From positions 1-32,832 of the forward strand of contig JAUXWC010000035.1 of the NCBI GenBank assembly GCA_030685025.1: a DNA stretch of 32,832 nucleotides. Reading direction: 5' to 3'. The stretch's first letter is position 1; each line of letters begins with the position of its first letter. Under the pieces are notes generated by a model. It was not told the origin of the DNA, searched no databases, and worked only from the letters and a program-made list of their open reading frames with translations. Both the position numbers and the translations under genes were made by a program. This DNA is from Rhodoferax sp. Its GTDB lineage: Bacteria > Pseudomonadota > Gammaproteobacteria > Burkholderiales > Burkholderiaceae_C. This document shows, one piece after another, positions 16,481-24,127 of the stretch.

Positions 16481-16738
16481 TTAGAGGTTGCCAAATTCCC
16501 GCCTGAACCAGGGCGAATGCAGCCATTCGGACTGCTTGAGGTCTTTGCGACCAAGAGCCGTAATTCTCCAGCGCAAAACCAGGTGACCTCGATACGTTCC
16601 AACCGGCCTCTCAGCTTCAATCAAATCGCGTTTCAACAGTGCACGTATTGAAGAATTGTTGGAGGGGCCAATCAACTTGCCCAATTCCGCCAATTTGAGC
16701 GAGCGCGTCATAGGGGGTGAAATGCTATTGGCAGCCAT
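16481..16738 (-). CDS. Small winged-helix-like protein
   Basis: This 85-aa protein has a helix-turn-helix-like pattern followed by a wing: LKLAELGKLIG, NNSSIRALLKRDLIEAERP and a YRGHLVLRWRITALG strand pair. It ends shortly after, so the whole protein would be one DNA-binding domain. It lies upstream of the resolvase on the same strand, 214 bp away. The ATG at 16738 lacks a clear ribosome binding site. A transcriptional regulator is a reasonable guess, not more. Confidence 0.5.
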   Translation of the reverse strand: MAANSISPPMTRSLKLAELGKLIGPSNNSSIRALLKRDLIEAERPVGTYRGHLVLRWRITALGRKDLKQSEWLHSPWFRREFGNL

Positions 16739-16871
16739 GGCGCGTAGTTCGGTGTCGTCAGAGGCTCGTTATTAGCAAAACGGCAAACACCGGCAGCTAT
16801 CCTAGCGTTGATGGCCTAAACCAATTTCGAGCTTTAGCGAGCCCGGCGCGGCGGGTCCAGCCAACCTAGCA

Positions 16872-16897
16872 AGAAAATAGCCTCCACCCTTGGAGGC
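16872..16897 (-). terminator. Terminator of the DUF3768 gene
   Basis: On the minus strand GCCTCCA, a 4-base loop and TGGAGGC are followed by TATTTTCTT. It lies about 45 bp beyond the DUF3768 stop codon. Confidence 0.75.
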
Positions 16898-16939
16898 CAC
16901 GTTATACTCTGCGCATTCTTTCGTCGTGGAACGGCTGGG

Positions 16940-17284
16940 TCAGTATTCAGACGCCAACATGATGGTGAGCACGCGGGTCGTGACGGCGGGGTCGGCTGGA
17001 TCTTCCGAACCACCGTCGAGCGACTTGTCGTAGTAGTCGATCTTCCAAAAGAACTTCTGGCCGGCCACTTCAAATGATCCGAAGTCGTGTTCTCCATGCG
17101 GATCATTCTCGTGATTGAACTCGGCAAACGCGCGAACCGTTGAAAGCGCCCGGGCTTTGATCGCGTCGGGAAGCGCGGTGACGCCGTCTGTGACCATCAC
17201 CCGGCCGCCGACGAACGTCAGCCTGAATGCATCATTGAGACTACGTATCTTGCTAGCTAGACTTTCGGGCAATTGCTCCTCCAC
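16940..17284 (-). CDS. DUF3768 family protein
   Basis: This 114-aa protein matches the DUF3768 pattern: an N-terminal LNDAFRLTFVGGRVMVTDGV, the central FNHENDPHGEHDFGSFEV, FFWKIDYYDKSLDGGSEDPAD and the C-terminal TRVLTIMLASEY. The family is common on alphaproteobacterial plasmids and integrated elements. Its biochemical function is not known to me. It uses a GTG start at 17284 and has its own terminator, so it is probably a single-gene transcript. Confidence 0.9.
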   Translation of the reverse strand: MEEQLPESLASKIRSLNDAFRLTFVGGRVMVTDGVTALPDAIKARALSTVRAFAEFNHENDPHGEHDFGSFEVAGQKFFWKIDYYDKSLDGGSEDPADPAVTTRVLTIMLASEY

Positions 17285-17380
17285 TCGGCATCGGCCGCTC
17301 TGCTGCGGGGCCGATGGAAGGGGAGGAACTCGAACTAAATTCTATCACCTCTCCCGACATTTCATACTGAGTGCCCAGTC

Positions 17381-17408
17381 AAAGAAAAGCCCCGCGCAAA
17401 GGCGGGGC
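17381..17408 (-). terminator. Terminator of the zinc-knuckle operon
   Basis: On the minus strand GCCCCGC, a 6-base loop and GCGGGGC are followed by TTTTCTTT. It lies 45 bp beyond the zinc-knuckle stop codon. Confidence 0.8.
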
Positions 17409-17452
17409 GAGTTGTTGCAGACTTATTGTGCTTCCGCTGCCTGCTTCGCGGC

Positions 17453-17635
17453 TTACTCCTGCGGTTTGTCGGGGCAAGTCCTGGCCGTATGACCTTCCTT
17501 GCCGCACACACCGCACGTTGTCGGTCGTCGTGTTGGTGGCGCAGTCCCGGCGAAGATGGTCGCCAACTCCGCATCGATGCTCTCACGCTGGGCGATGAGC
17601 TGCTTCACGCAAGCAATGGTGTCATCTAGGTCCAT
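17453..17635 (-). CDS. 60-aa CCHC zinc-knuckle protein
   Basis: The C-terminal third has a perfect retroviral-type zinc knuckle, CGVCGKEGHTARTC (C-x2-C-x4-H-x4-C, residues 41-54), preceded by a Pro/Thr linker and an N-terminal amphipathic helix (DDTIACVKQLIAQRESIDAE). Zinc knuckles bind single-stranded nucleic acid in retroviruses and eukaryotes and are uncommon as free small proteins in bacteria. The ATG at 17635 lies 10 bp inside the end of the preceding 54-aa gene, so the two are coupled. A single-strand DNA or RNA binding role is inferred. Confidence 0.75.
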   Translation of the reverse strand: MDLDDTIACVKQLIAQRESIDAELATIFAGTAPPTRRPTTCGVCGKEGHTARTCPDKPQE

Positions 17636-17790
17636 ATGCGCCTCATGCGATCTGCTATGCGCGGATCGGCTCCTTCCAGGCGAGCGATGTAGCGATACTT
17701 GGTGCGAATGCGTCCCCTGCGACGGTAAGTGATATGATCGAAGAAGCATTCCTGACCTTGCACGACTTTTACGAAACGACGGATGTACAT
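17626..17790 (-). CDS. 54-aa basic protein, related in pattern to the divergent gene at 17959
   Basis: The protein is rich in Arg and Tyr: MYIRRFVKVVQGQE, then YRRRGRIRTKYRYIARLEG. The ATG at 17790 follows AGAGGAG by 7 bases, a strong ribosome binding site. It overlaps the zinc-knuckle gene by 10 bp. The arrangement VK-x-V/I-x-G ... YRxG/R ... TKxxYxxxxxG is also seen at the start of the divergently transcribed 137-aa protein. The pattern resembles a small beta-rich nucleic-acid-binding fold, but I assign no function. Confidence 0.65.
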   Translation of the reverse strand: MYIRRFVKVVQGQECFFDHITYRRRGRIRTKYRYIARLEGADPRIADRMRRIWT

Positions 17791-17958
17791 AGACAGCTCC
17801 TCTTGTGAGAGCTGATCGATAGCAATCAAAATTGCACCATTCATCGTGCGCCATGTGCATGTGCTTTACGGTCTGCGCCTGAGTGAGCCACTATGTTGAA
17901 CGTTCACTTTTTCTGTTGAGTGCTTCTTTTCTTCGATCGTGCGCGCCACTCTGCTTGC

Positions 17959-18372
17959 ATGAGCTACATCGTCGTGAAGACCATCAATGGTCGCGCCTAC
18001 CGTTATCTTCAAACCAGCTATCGTGTCGGGAAAAAGGTGAAGACAAAGAGCGTCTACCTTGGCCCGGTCGGTGGCGTGTTGCGCAGAATTAGCACCTTCA
18101 TCAAAGCGAACAGAACACGCGGGCCAATATTCGATGAAGAAGCAATGCTTCGCGATGTGAAGGCAGCGGACGCGAAGTATGCAGCAATGAAAGAACGGTT
18201 CACGAAAGAAGTTGGATTGAAGGTTGGGCCTGCCAACCCGGTACCGGTGGAAAAACCTGCTACCTCAATTTCGTATGCGCCTTCCGTTTCATCGCCCGCG
18301 CCTGCGCAGCAAGGCGAGCAGTCTCCGAGCAACACTGAAGCGCCAGAAACTAACTCCGATTCTCTCTCTTGA
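17959..18372 (+). CDS. 137-aa protein with basic N-terminus and disordered tail
   Basis: Residues 1-40 (MSYIVVKTINGRAYRYLQ, then YRVGKKVKTKSVYLGP) form a basic beta-like unit. A helical segment follows (about 50-85, with KAADAKYAAMKERF), and the tail from about 90 is rich in Pro, Ser, Ala and Glu and probably disordered. The first unit parallels the 54-aa protein encoded divergently 168 bp away. The ATG at 17959 is chosen because the homologous unit starts there. Unknown function; nucleic-acid binding is plausible. Confidence 0.6.
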   Translation: MSYIVVKTINGRAYRYLQTSYRVGKKVKTKSVYLGPVGGVLRRISTFIKANRTRGPIFDEEAMLRDVKAADAKYAAMKERFTKEVGLKVGPANPVPVEKPATSISYAPSVSSPAPAQQGEQSPSNTEAPETNSDSLS

Positions 18373-18390
18373 TCTCGGTTGCGGTGGCGG

Positions 18391-18523
18391 AGAAAAAAGC
18401 GCCCCACCGGGAGCTAGAACAAGACAACGCTTTCGCAGTGCTTCTCATCCATCAACGACGCCAGCTGCTCGAGCTACTGCGCGCTGATGGCTTCGGTCAG
18501 GAAGCTCACGACGTTCTCGATGC
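18391..18523 (-). pseudogene. Duplicated 3' end of the primase gene with its terminator
   Basis: Bases 18414-18523 match 26607-26716, the 3' end of the CHC2 primase gene, at 107 of 110 positions. The similarity continues through the downstream hairpin and T-run to about 18391. One of the three changes turns the Gln-Gln pair into Gln-stop, so the fragment is dead. Beyond 18523 similarity ends abruptly. The two copies are in the same orientation and bracket the cargo block 18.5-26.6 kb. Confidence 0.9.
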
Positions 18524-18561
18524 TCGAAAGGTTCGCCCTCTCCCATCGTCAAGAGAAACAC

Positions 18562-18597
18562 GAAAAAACGAAACGGCCGTTCCGAAGAGACGGCCGT
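18562..18597 (-). terminator. Terminator of the GDT1-family gene
   Basis: On the minus strand ACGGCCGT, a 9-base loop and ACGGCCGT (self-complementary arms) are followed by TTCGTTTTTTCG. It lies about 35 bp after the stop codon. Confidence 0.8.
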
Positions 18598-18630
18598 CGT
18601 TTAGGAATGTGCTGGGTTCTTAGACCTCGG

Positions 18631-19371
18631 TTACTTCGCGTTCGCCCTCTTGAACAGAGTGAACGGTTTGGTGATCACGGCGTCGACGCCGGCGAGGTTG
18701 CGGATCACGAGGCGGTACATTGGGGCATTGAAGCCGAGGATGCCAACCACGGCGATCCAGAACCACTTCCAGCGGCCGATCTGCGCGGCGTCGGCGAACA
18801 TCCACACCGCCGACATCAAGAAGAGCACTGCTGCCCCATACATGAGCTGGAGCTTAGGGATGCGCTTGCCCGCGAGCGTCACGAGGATGAGCGCGATGAC
18901 GTTGGCGAGGACAAGCCCGAGAGCTGATCCGAGCCAGTCGGCGTAGATGTTGCCGCCGCTCGTCGTCATCGTGATGGTGACGAACTGCGTCCGATCGGCC
19001 ATCTCGGCAACGAAGAACGCGCAGAACGCGATGATGGTCGGACCGAACCGGTGCCACCACCGCTTCTTCCCGTCCTCACCCTCGTCTTCGGCCATCTCGT
19101 GGAGTGACCATCCGACCAGGCCGACGAAGAAGCCGCCGGAGATGATCTGCAGCCACTGCTCGCTCAAGAAGGTCTTGAAGACGAGCGCGATCAGGATGCC
19201 GATCGCCGGCACCGCGAAGCACGCGGGAATGATGCCGAGCAGCACCTTGCCGGGCGGATACTTTGCCGCCAAGCCGATGGTGACAAACATCGTTTTGTCG
19301 GCGATCTCCGCCAACGCGACGATACCGAGGACCAGCATGGTTTCGGAGAAGAATGACGATTCGCCGGTCAT
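18631..19371 (-). CDS. TMEM165/GDT1 (UPF0016) family cation transporter, probable Mn2+ exporter
   Basis: This 246-aa membrane protein has six or seven hydrophobic segments in two homologous halves. The family signature E-x-G-D-K/R-T/S appears in each half as EIADKT (22-27) and EMADRT (121-126), so the Gly is Ala in both. Bacterial relatives export manganese, and eukaryotic ones move Ca2+/Mn2+ with protons into the Golgi. An acidic loop (about 88-100, EMAEDEGEDG) separates the halves. The gene has its own terminator. No Mn-sensing yybP-ykoY riboswitch is recognisable in the 180 bp upstream. In the cargo block it may protect against manganese, or supply metal balance for the ATP-dependent enzymes encoded nearby. 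Confidence 0.9.
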   Translation of the reverse strand: MTGESSFFSETMLVLGIVALAEIADKTMFVTIGLAAKYPPGKVLLGIIPACFAVPAIGILIALVFKTFLSEQWLQIISGGFFVGLVGWSLHEMAEDEGEDGKKRWWHRFGPTIIAFCAFFVAEMADRTQFVTITMTTSGGNIYADWLGSALGLVLANVIALILVTLAGKRIPKLQLMYGAAVLFLMSAVWMFADAAQIGRWKWFWIAVVGILGFNAPMYRLVIRNLAGVDAVITKPFTLFKRANAK

Positions 19372-19552
19372 GGCTAACCCTTACCTGTTTGCGGAAACAT
19401 CCAACCGAAGGCGAGGTGTACCCTGCACAGGGAGAGCAATTGCCATAAGCGAACAATCTGGATTTTGTTAGAGTGTGTGGGGAAGAGGTTGGAGCCACGG
19501 CGAGGCGCCGGATCGTCCAGGTCCCAATGCATGCCGTCGCACTGACGTCCGG

Positions 19553-21166
19553 TCACGCCGCTTTACCCACCTCATGCTCATACGTAATTAACCGCTCATT
19601 AACCCAAAGCGGCGACATCGTGCCGAGATCTACATGATTTGAGAAGAAGCGCGCGAGAGCGATCCAGAAGTCAGAAAAATCCGAATCTGTATTGCCCGGA
19701 TGAAAGATGCACTCCATCCCCTTGGTGGCAGATCGGACAAATTCGAATCGAGGAATATGGATGCGCTTGTCGTGCTTCGACTCAAGCCATGCCGCCAATT
19801 CTCCTTCCACTCCCTCCGCCATGCAAACCACGATGCCGTGGACCAGTTCAGGCTCTCGTGGATCCAGCATCTTAGCCAGAGCCTGCGCAAAGAGTTTTGG
19901 AAACAGATCGCGCAATGCCTCCAGCGTCTCCGCAATTACGAAGACTGCAACAGCTCTATCTTTGAGCTTGCAGTTCACTATGCGCGTGCATCCACGCTCT
20001 ACATACAGGCGTGCAACGTCGGGATGCTTCTCTTGGTAGGCTCTGATATTTCGTCCGGCCCGACCCAATAATCTCCGAGCGGCGTATAGGCAGAGAATGA
20101 TTTCTAAGGGAGAAGCCTTGGCCGTCTGAAGCACCAGCTCCTCGACCGTCTCGAAGAAGGTCTCCATGGCGGCCATATTCAGGGCCTCGGGCTTAGTCCA
20201 TTCGCTGGTCGTAGCGCGCACCGCTTCAATTCGCTTGTCATTAGGCAGTCTTGGAAGGGGAGTGCTGCTGATGAACGGCTTAAGGGCTTCGCACTCAGCC
20301 AACTCTCGTCGTTCGCACAGAATGCGGAGTACCTGCTGGGCGCGATCGGGCGGATTTGATGCGATCAGCGCTTCAGCCATGCGTCGCGCCAAGGCCACCA
20401 TAGGCTTACCGCGTTCAGTTAATTCTCCAATGCACCATACAAGCAAGCATTGAACCATCTCATGGTTCGAGCGCGAGACCATCTCGGCGAAGCTTCTAGC
20501 GAACTGATCCTGGACTAGTTGATCTTCGACGCCGATCGCAGCGGCAACCGTTTCCAGAAGTTCGATCACGGTATGCATATCGTCTACCGAAGGGACACCG
20601 CTATCGGCTATCTGCTCCGCTGCCTCCTTCACGACATTCATAAGCGAGGCCAGCAGGATCGAACGTCCCTCTGCTGTCAGTCCTTGCCGGCGCGCCTCAT
20701 ACATGGCCTCGCGAACGAGGTGACAACCATTCCATCGCTTGTTCCGTCTTTCCGATGGCAGCGAGGAGCCCGCGCGGTCAAGTATATGGGCGGAAACCAT
20801 TGGCTTCTGCGCGAATAGAAGATTCTTGACCTCGCGTCCTGCCGTCGCCGCCGGTCCGGGGCCGGCATATTCCTTGACGAAACTGTTGGCTGCCTCAGCT
20901 AGCCGCCAAATCGCGGTCTCTGCGTGGTGACAATCAGCCAAATCAACACGAAGCCTGAGTAGCTCAAGTGCTTCGATCAGCCAGAGGTCTTCAAGAGGGA
21001 CCAAGGCCGCACGGTCTTTACCGTGAATCGTCAGAACAACCGGCTGGCGCGTTCGAGATGAGAACTCGACGACCTCGGCGAGACCGTCCCGGAATTCCTT
21101 CGACGTAACGCGCCGTAGTTTCGCGGCGGCCTTCCTCGTCGGCATTAGATCAAGCTGCTTGGACAT
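19553..21166 (-). CDS. Phd/YefM-like domain fused to a large helical domain
   Basis: This is a 537-aa protein. Residues about 17-62 resemble a Phd/YefM antitoxin N-terminal fold: RRVTSKEFRDGLAEVVEFS, QPVVLTIHGKDRAALVPLED. After that, about 450 residues are almost wholly alpha-helical with repeated LAxxMAEALI- and ALAKMLDP-like helices, suggesting a helical-repeat or toroidal scaffold. The C-terminus has a more mixed FDSNF/RIHIPRFEF region. I chose the ATG at 21166 (AGGGGCGG upstream) over the TTG at 21193. Normal Phd/YefM antitoxins are 70-90 aa and sit beside a small toxin; none is present here. It could be a DNA-binding sensor or a fused toxin-antitoxin. No known family recognised for the C-terminal domain. 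Confidence 0.65.
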   Translation of the reverse strand: MSKQLDLMPTRKAAAKLRRVTSKEFRDGLAEVVEFSSRTRQPVVLTIHGKDRAALVPLEDLWLIEALELLRLRVDLADCHHAETAIWRLAEAANSFVKEYAGPGPAATAGREVKNLLFAQKPMVSAHILDRAGSSLPSERRNKRWNGCHLVREAMYEARRQGLTAEGRSILLASLMNVVKEAAEQIADSGVPSVDDMHTVIELLETVAAAIGVEDQLVQDQFARSFAEMVSRSNHEMVQCLLVWCIGELTERGKPMVALARRMAEALIASNPPDRAQQVLRILCERRELAECEALKPFISSTPLPRLPNDKRIEAVRATTSEWTKPEALNMAAMETFFETVEELVLQTAKASPLEIILCLYAARRLLGRAGRNIRAYQEKHPDVARLYVERGCTRIVNCKLKDRAVAVFVIAETLEALRDLFPKLFAQALAKMLDPREPELVHGIVVCMAEGVEGELAAWLESKHDKRIHIPRFEFVRSATKGMECIFHPGNTDSDFSDFWIALARFFSNHVDLGTMSPLWVNERLITYEHEVGKAA

Positions 21167-21193
21167 GCACTTTACCGCCCCTGGTTTAGACAA

Positions 21194-22086
21194 AGTGCGA
21201 TCCCCTCTACCCCCGCGCTATGAAAGATACAAGCTGAGTCGAATATGAAATTTTAAAAAAAATGGAAAAGCACTCTTTTTGAAAAAGATAGTAACGATGT
21301 CTTTTATTCATTGACCGCGCGATGATGGCATGTCTTACTTTGCCGTCGGCAGTTGCTTCGATGAACCGGGTGCAAAGAAAAGCCCGGCGCGATGGACGGC
21401 CGGGCAAAGGTTCTGGGTATTCGTGAGGCGAATTCCCAGGTACGCCTAATAGTACGCCCCACCCAAAAAAGCGCAAGATATTGGGTGTGGGCATTATGGT
21501 GTGCCAGAATCGCCAACACGGGTGCCCGTCTCTCTCTGGGAGGCTGGCATGGCACCATCTAAAGGGTCCCGAGTACCCCAGCGTTCCCACCCACGGCCGC
21601 ATGTCGGTACGCCCCCCAAGATTGCCGTTTTGAGTGTAGCGACTGGATTGGATGAGTTTGTCCTAGGTTGGTTTAACCAATCCGAGTGGCAAGACACTCC
21701 GACCGGCCAACACACCTCACCCTCTGGACTGGCTAGCCGGAAGAACGGGGGGCGACTGCTTCAGCGGGGGATTGCCATAGACCATTGGGTCGGCAAGCCG
21801 ATCGAAGAAACCCGTTCAAAAAAAGGGGCGCTTGCAGATGCCCGACTTGGCACAAACCGCAAGCCGACCACTGGTGGGTTCCTAAGCAAGCTCTTCGAGA
21901 ACAGACAATCGAACGAGGGAAAAAAGATACGCAGCGCCAAAGATAGCCAAGATCGAGAAGGGACTAATGGAGAATAGTCTGGTTACAGGCTTAGCCAGGT
22001 TCAACATTTAAGCTGTATCCTCCGGTTGGATTCTACCGTTAGTATACGTTGTTCCCGCCAGATGTTTGGTCCTTACCGAATGTGAA
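21194..22086. other. 890-bp region without a convincing gene, upstream of the dikinase operon
   Basis: The only sizeable frame (21501-21977, plus) has a composition unlike a natural protein, and I do not call it. The region contains one minus-strand terminator hairpin (21374-21405) with no minus gene directly upstream. That suggests a lost gene or the edge of an inserted segment. The promoter of the operon starting at 22087 must lie in its right part. Confidence 0.5.
21374..21405 (-). terminator. Orphan rho-independent terminator
   Basis: On the minus strand GCCCGGC, a 10-base loop and GCCGGGC are followed by TTTTCTTT. No clear minus-strand gene ends upstream of it. Confidence 0.6.
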
Positions 22087-24114
22087 ATGCTCATGTCTTG
22101 GATACACTCACCAATTGTTCTCTTACGGCAACTTGATTCGCGCTCAGCCGGTCAATATGGACCCAAAGCATGCAATCTTGGAGCGCTTACTAAATGCGAC
22201 GTAGAGGTACCCTTTGGTATCGCTTTGGGGAAAGACGCGTTGGCGTATTTTCTTCAGGCGAACGGCATAAACTTGGCCGAACTCACAAGGCTCCACACAT
22301 TGGGAATGACCTTCCTGGAGTCTTCCATTACTGAAGTGCGCGATTTGCAGAAGCACATTCTCGAAGTGATACATCAAGCGCCATTTCCTGCGCTGCTGAT
22401 AGATGAAGTTTTTGGCAAAATTGATGCCGCACTCATTGACGAACGATTTGCCATCCGCTCCTCGTGCGTCGTCGAGGATTCCGCTTCCAGTTCGTTTGCG
22501 GGGCAGTACGTAACCGTACTTGATGTATCCGGAAAAGAGAATCTAGTCGACGCCATAAGAGCTTGTTGGGCCTCTCAGTATGATGGCAGAGGGCTTACCT
22601 ATGCGATTTCCAAGCGCGGGATGCCTATACTACAGCCCTCGATGGGGGTGCTGATTCAGATAATGGTTCGTGCGGACTATGCCGGTGTTTGCTTCACTGA
22701 AGGACCTACTTCGAAAACTCGCGATTGCATAATCGTGGAGAGTGTTGAAGGTTTGGGCGAAGCACTTGTGAGTGGTACTCAAACACCCAGCCACTTCGAG
22801 ATCGACAAGACTGGCAGCTTTCTTAAATCCATCCGAGTGCCGGGCGCGTCAAAACGCGAGATATCAGCACAGCAGGTTTCACTCATTATTGTCGAAGCCA
22901 CCAAGATTGCTGATTACTTCGGGTGTCCGCAAGATATCGAATGGGCGTTGATTGGTGACAAAGTATATATTCTTCAAGCACGGCCAATCACGACATTGGG
23001 GTCCCGCCGCGGAGCCATCGGGTTCGGCACAGCAAGTACCAAATCTGGAGAGGCCCCCGTTGCTCTCAACCGTGAAGACACGCTCACCGAACTTCGTGAC
23101 GACTTGCATGAATGGCTAGTTACTCATAACGACCTTGTTGTCTTTCGAGGGGCGTCATTCATTCTCGCGACTCAGCATAGTGACGGCGCTTGGAGAATTG
23201 ATGGACATCCCGAATGGACACACGTCTCCACTGCTCTTGCGGTTCGGCTTTTGCTCGATGGTGGACTCTCCGCGGCGGCACGATGGCCGATCATTCAGCC
23301 GAATCGTTCATACAATATGCTGGGGGTGAGCTCTGCGGTAAATTGGTTAGCTGACAATATAGACGAAGGCGGCACTTGGGGTTCTGATCTATGGGATACG
23401 TGCCAGGTCCTGCTGGCGTTGCTCAAATTTGGCATACGCCCAGATGAAGCGCGCTTTGCACGAGCGCTTCGATTTGTAATTGAGGAAATCACCAAGGACT
23501 TGCACCAAAGTCGAACGCAGGAGTGGTTCGGGGCGGGTTTCCTTTCTGCAGCATTGTCTTTATTCGAAGAGCTTCGCAATCAGGAGCTGTCTAAAACGTG
23601 CCTCAGACTTCTTCTAGAATCACAGGCTACGACAGGAGAGTTTTCTGGGCCAAGTGCCCACCGCACAACGCCCCAGGTGCCATCGGAGTGGCATACCGCA
23701 CAGGCAATTAGTGCACTTGCGTCACCTAACGCCGACGGCGCACGGATGCGTGCGGCAATGGCCGCGTGTGAGTGGTTATCGGGCCGGCAGCATCCGGGAG
23801 GTTCATGGGGCGCAGTCGACAGCCCTTATTCGCAATACAATTCGTTTTTTACGGCATTCGCTGTAATGGCGCTGAGTGACGCGAAGTTTCACGATACAGC
23901 GGCAATTGCTCGTGGAACAAAGTGGATGCGCGGTCAACAAGTAGCGACTGGCGGTTTCGGAGATATTGGGGCTTCACTGATGGTGATGGCAGCGATGCAG
24001 AAAGTAAGCGGTCCAGCTTTCATTCTGTCTCTTCCGCTGCCAACGTTCATGCGCATTCAAACCACCCTGAGCGCTGAGCTCAGCAACACATTTCGTAAAC
24101 CACCAGGCGAATAG
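22087..24114 (+). CDS. PEP-synthase-type ATP-binding domain fused to a terpene-cyclase-like alpha-toroid
   Basis: This is a 675-aa protein. Residues about 15-310 are a PEP/pyruvate-binding (PPDK_N) ATP-grasp domain: GPKACNLGAL, RFAIRSSCVVEDSASSSFAG, GVCFTEGP, ESVEGLGEALVSG and DIEWALIGDKVYILQARP. Residues about 340-660 are an alpha/alpha-toroid of the squalene-cyclase/prenyltransferase type, with QW-like repeats such as WLSGRQHPGGSWG and WMRGQQVATGGFG. A GSDLWDT segment lies where class II cyclases have DxDDT, but Trp replaces the middle Asp. There is no swivel domain; that is a separate gene at 25244. The first domain should transfer a phosphate from ATP to the free swivel protein. The toroid may bind the acceptor. 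The start is uncertain (ATG 22087 or 22093, TTG 22066). Confidence 0.85.
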   Translation: MLMSWIHSPIVLLRQLDSRSAGQYGPKACNLGALTKCDVEVPFGIALGKDALAYFLQANGINLAELTRLHTLGMTFLESSITEVRDLQKHILEVIHQAPFPALLIDEVFGKIDAALIDERFAIRSSCVVEDSASSSFAGQYVTVLDVSGKENLVDAIRACWASQYDGRGLTYAISKRGMPILQPSMGVLIQIMVRADYAGVCFTEGPTSKTRDCIIVESVEGLGEALVSGTQTPSHFEIDKTGSFLKSIRVPGASKREISAQQVSLIIVEATKIADYFGCPQDIEWALIGDKVYILQARPITTLGSRRGAIGFGTASTKSGEAPVALNREDTLTELRDDLHEWLVTHNDLVVFRGASFILATQHSDGAWRIDGHPEWTHVSTALAVRLLLDGGLSAAARWPIIQPNRSYNMLGVSSAVNWLADNIDEGGTWGSDLWDTCQVLLALLKFGIRPDEARFARALRFVIEEITKDLHQSRTQEWFGAGFLSAALSLFEELRNQELSKTCLRLLLESQATTGEFSGPSAHRTTPQVPSEWHTAQAISALASPNADGARMRAAMAACEWLSGRQHPGGSWGAVDSPYSQYNSFFTAFAVMALSDAKFHDTAAIARGTKWMRGQQVATGGFGDIGASLMVMAAMQKVSGPAFILSLPLPTFMRIQTTLSAELSNTFRKPPGE

Positions 24115-24127
24115 GGATCGGTCTCAA

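Noticed and set aside
19372-19552. Possible Mn-sensing yybP-ykoY riboswitch before the GDT1-family gene
   Set aside because: I could not find the conserved GGGGAG loop and CCGA elements in the right order on the minus strand.
21501-21977. 158-codon open frame on the plus strand before the dikinase operon
   Set aside because: Its composition (many Arg, Pro, Ser and Thr, few ordered hydrophobic positions) and lack of a ribosome binding site look non-coding.
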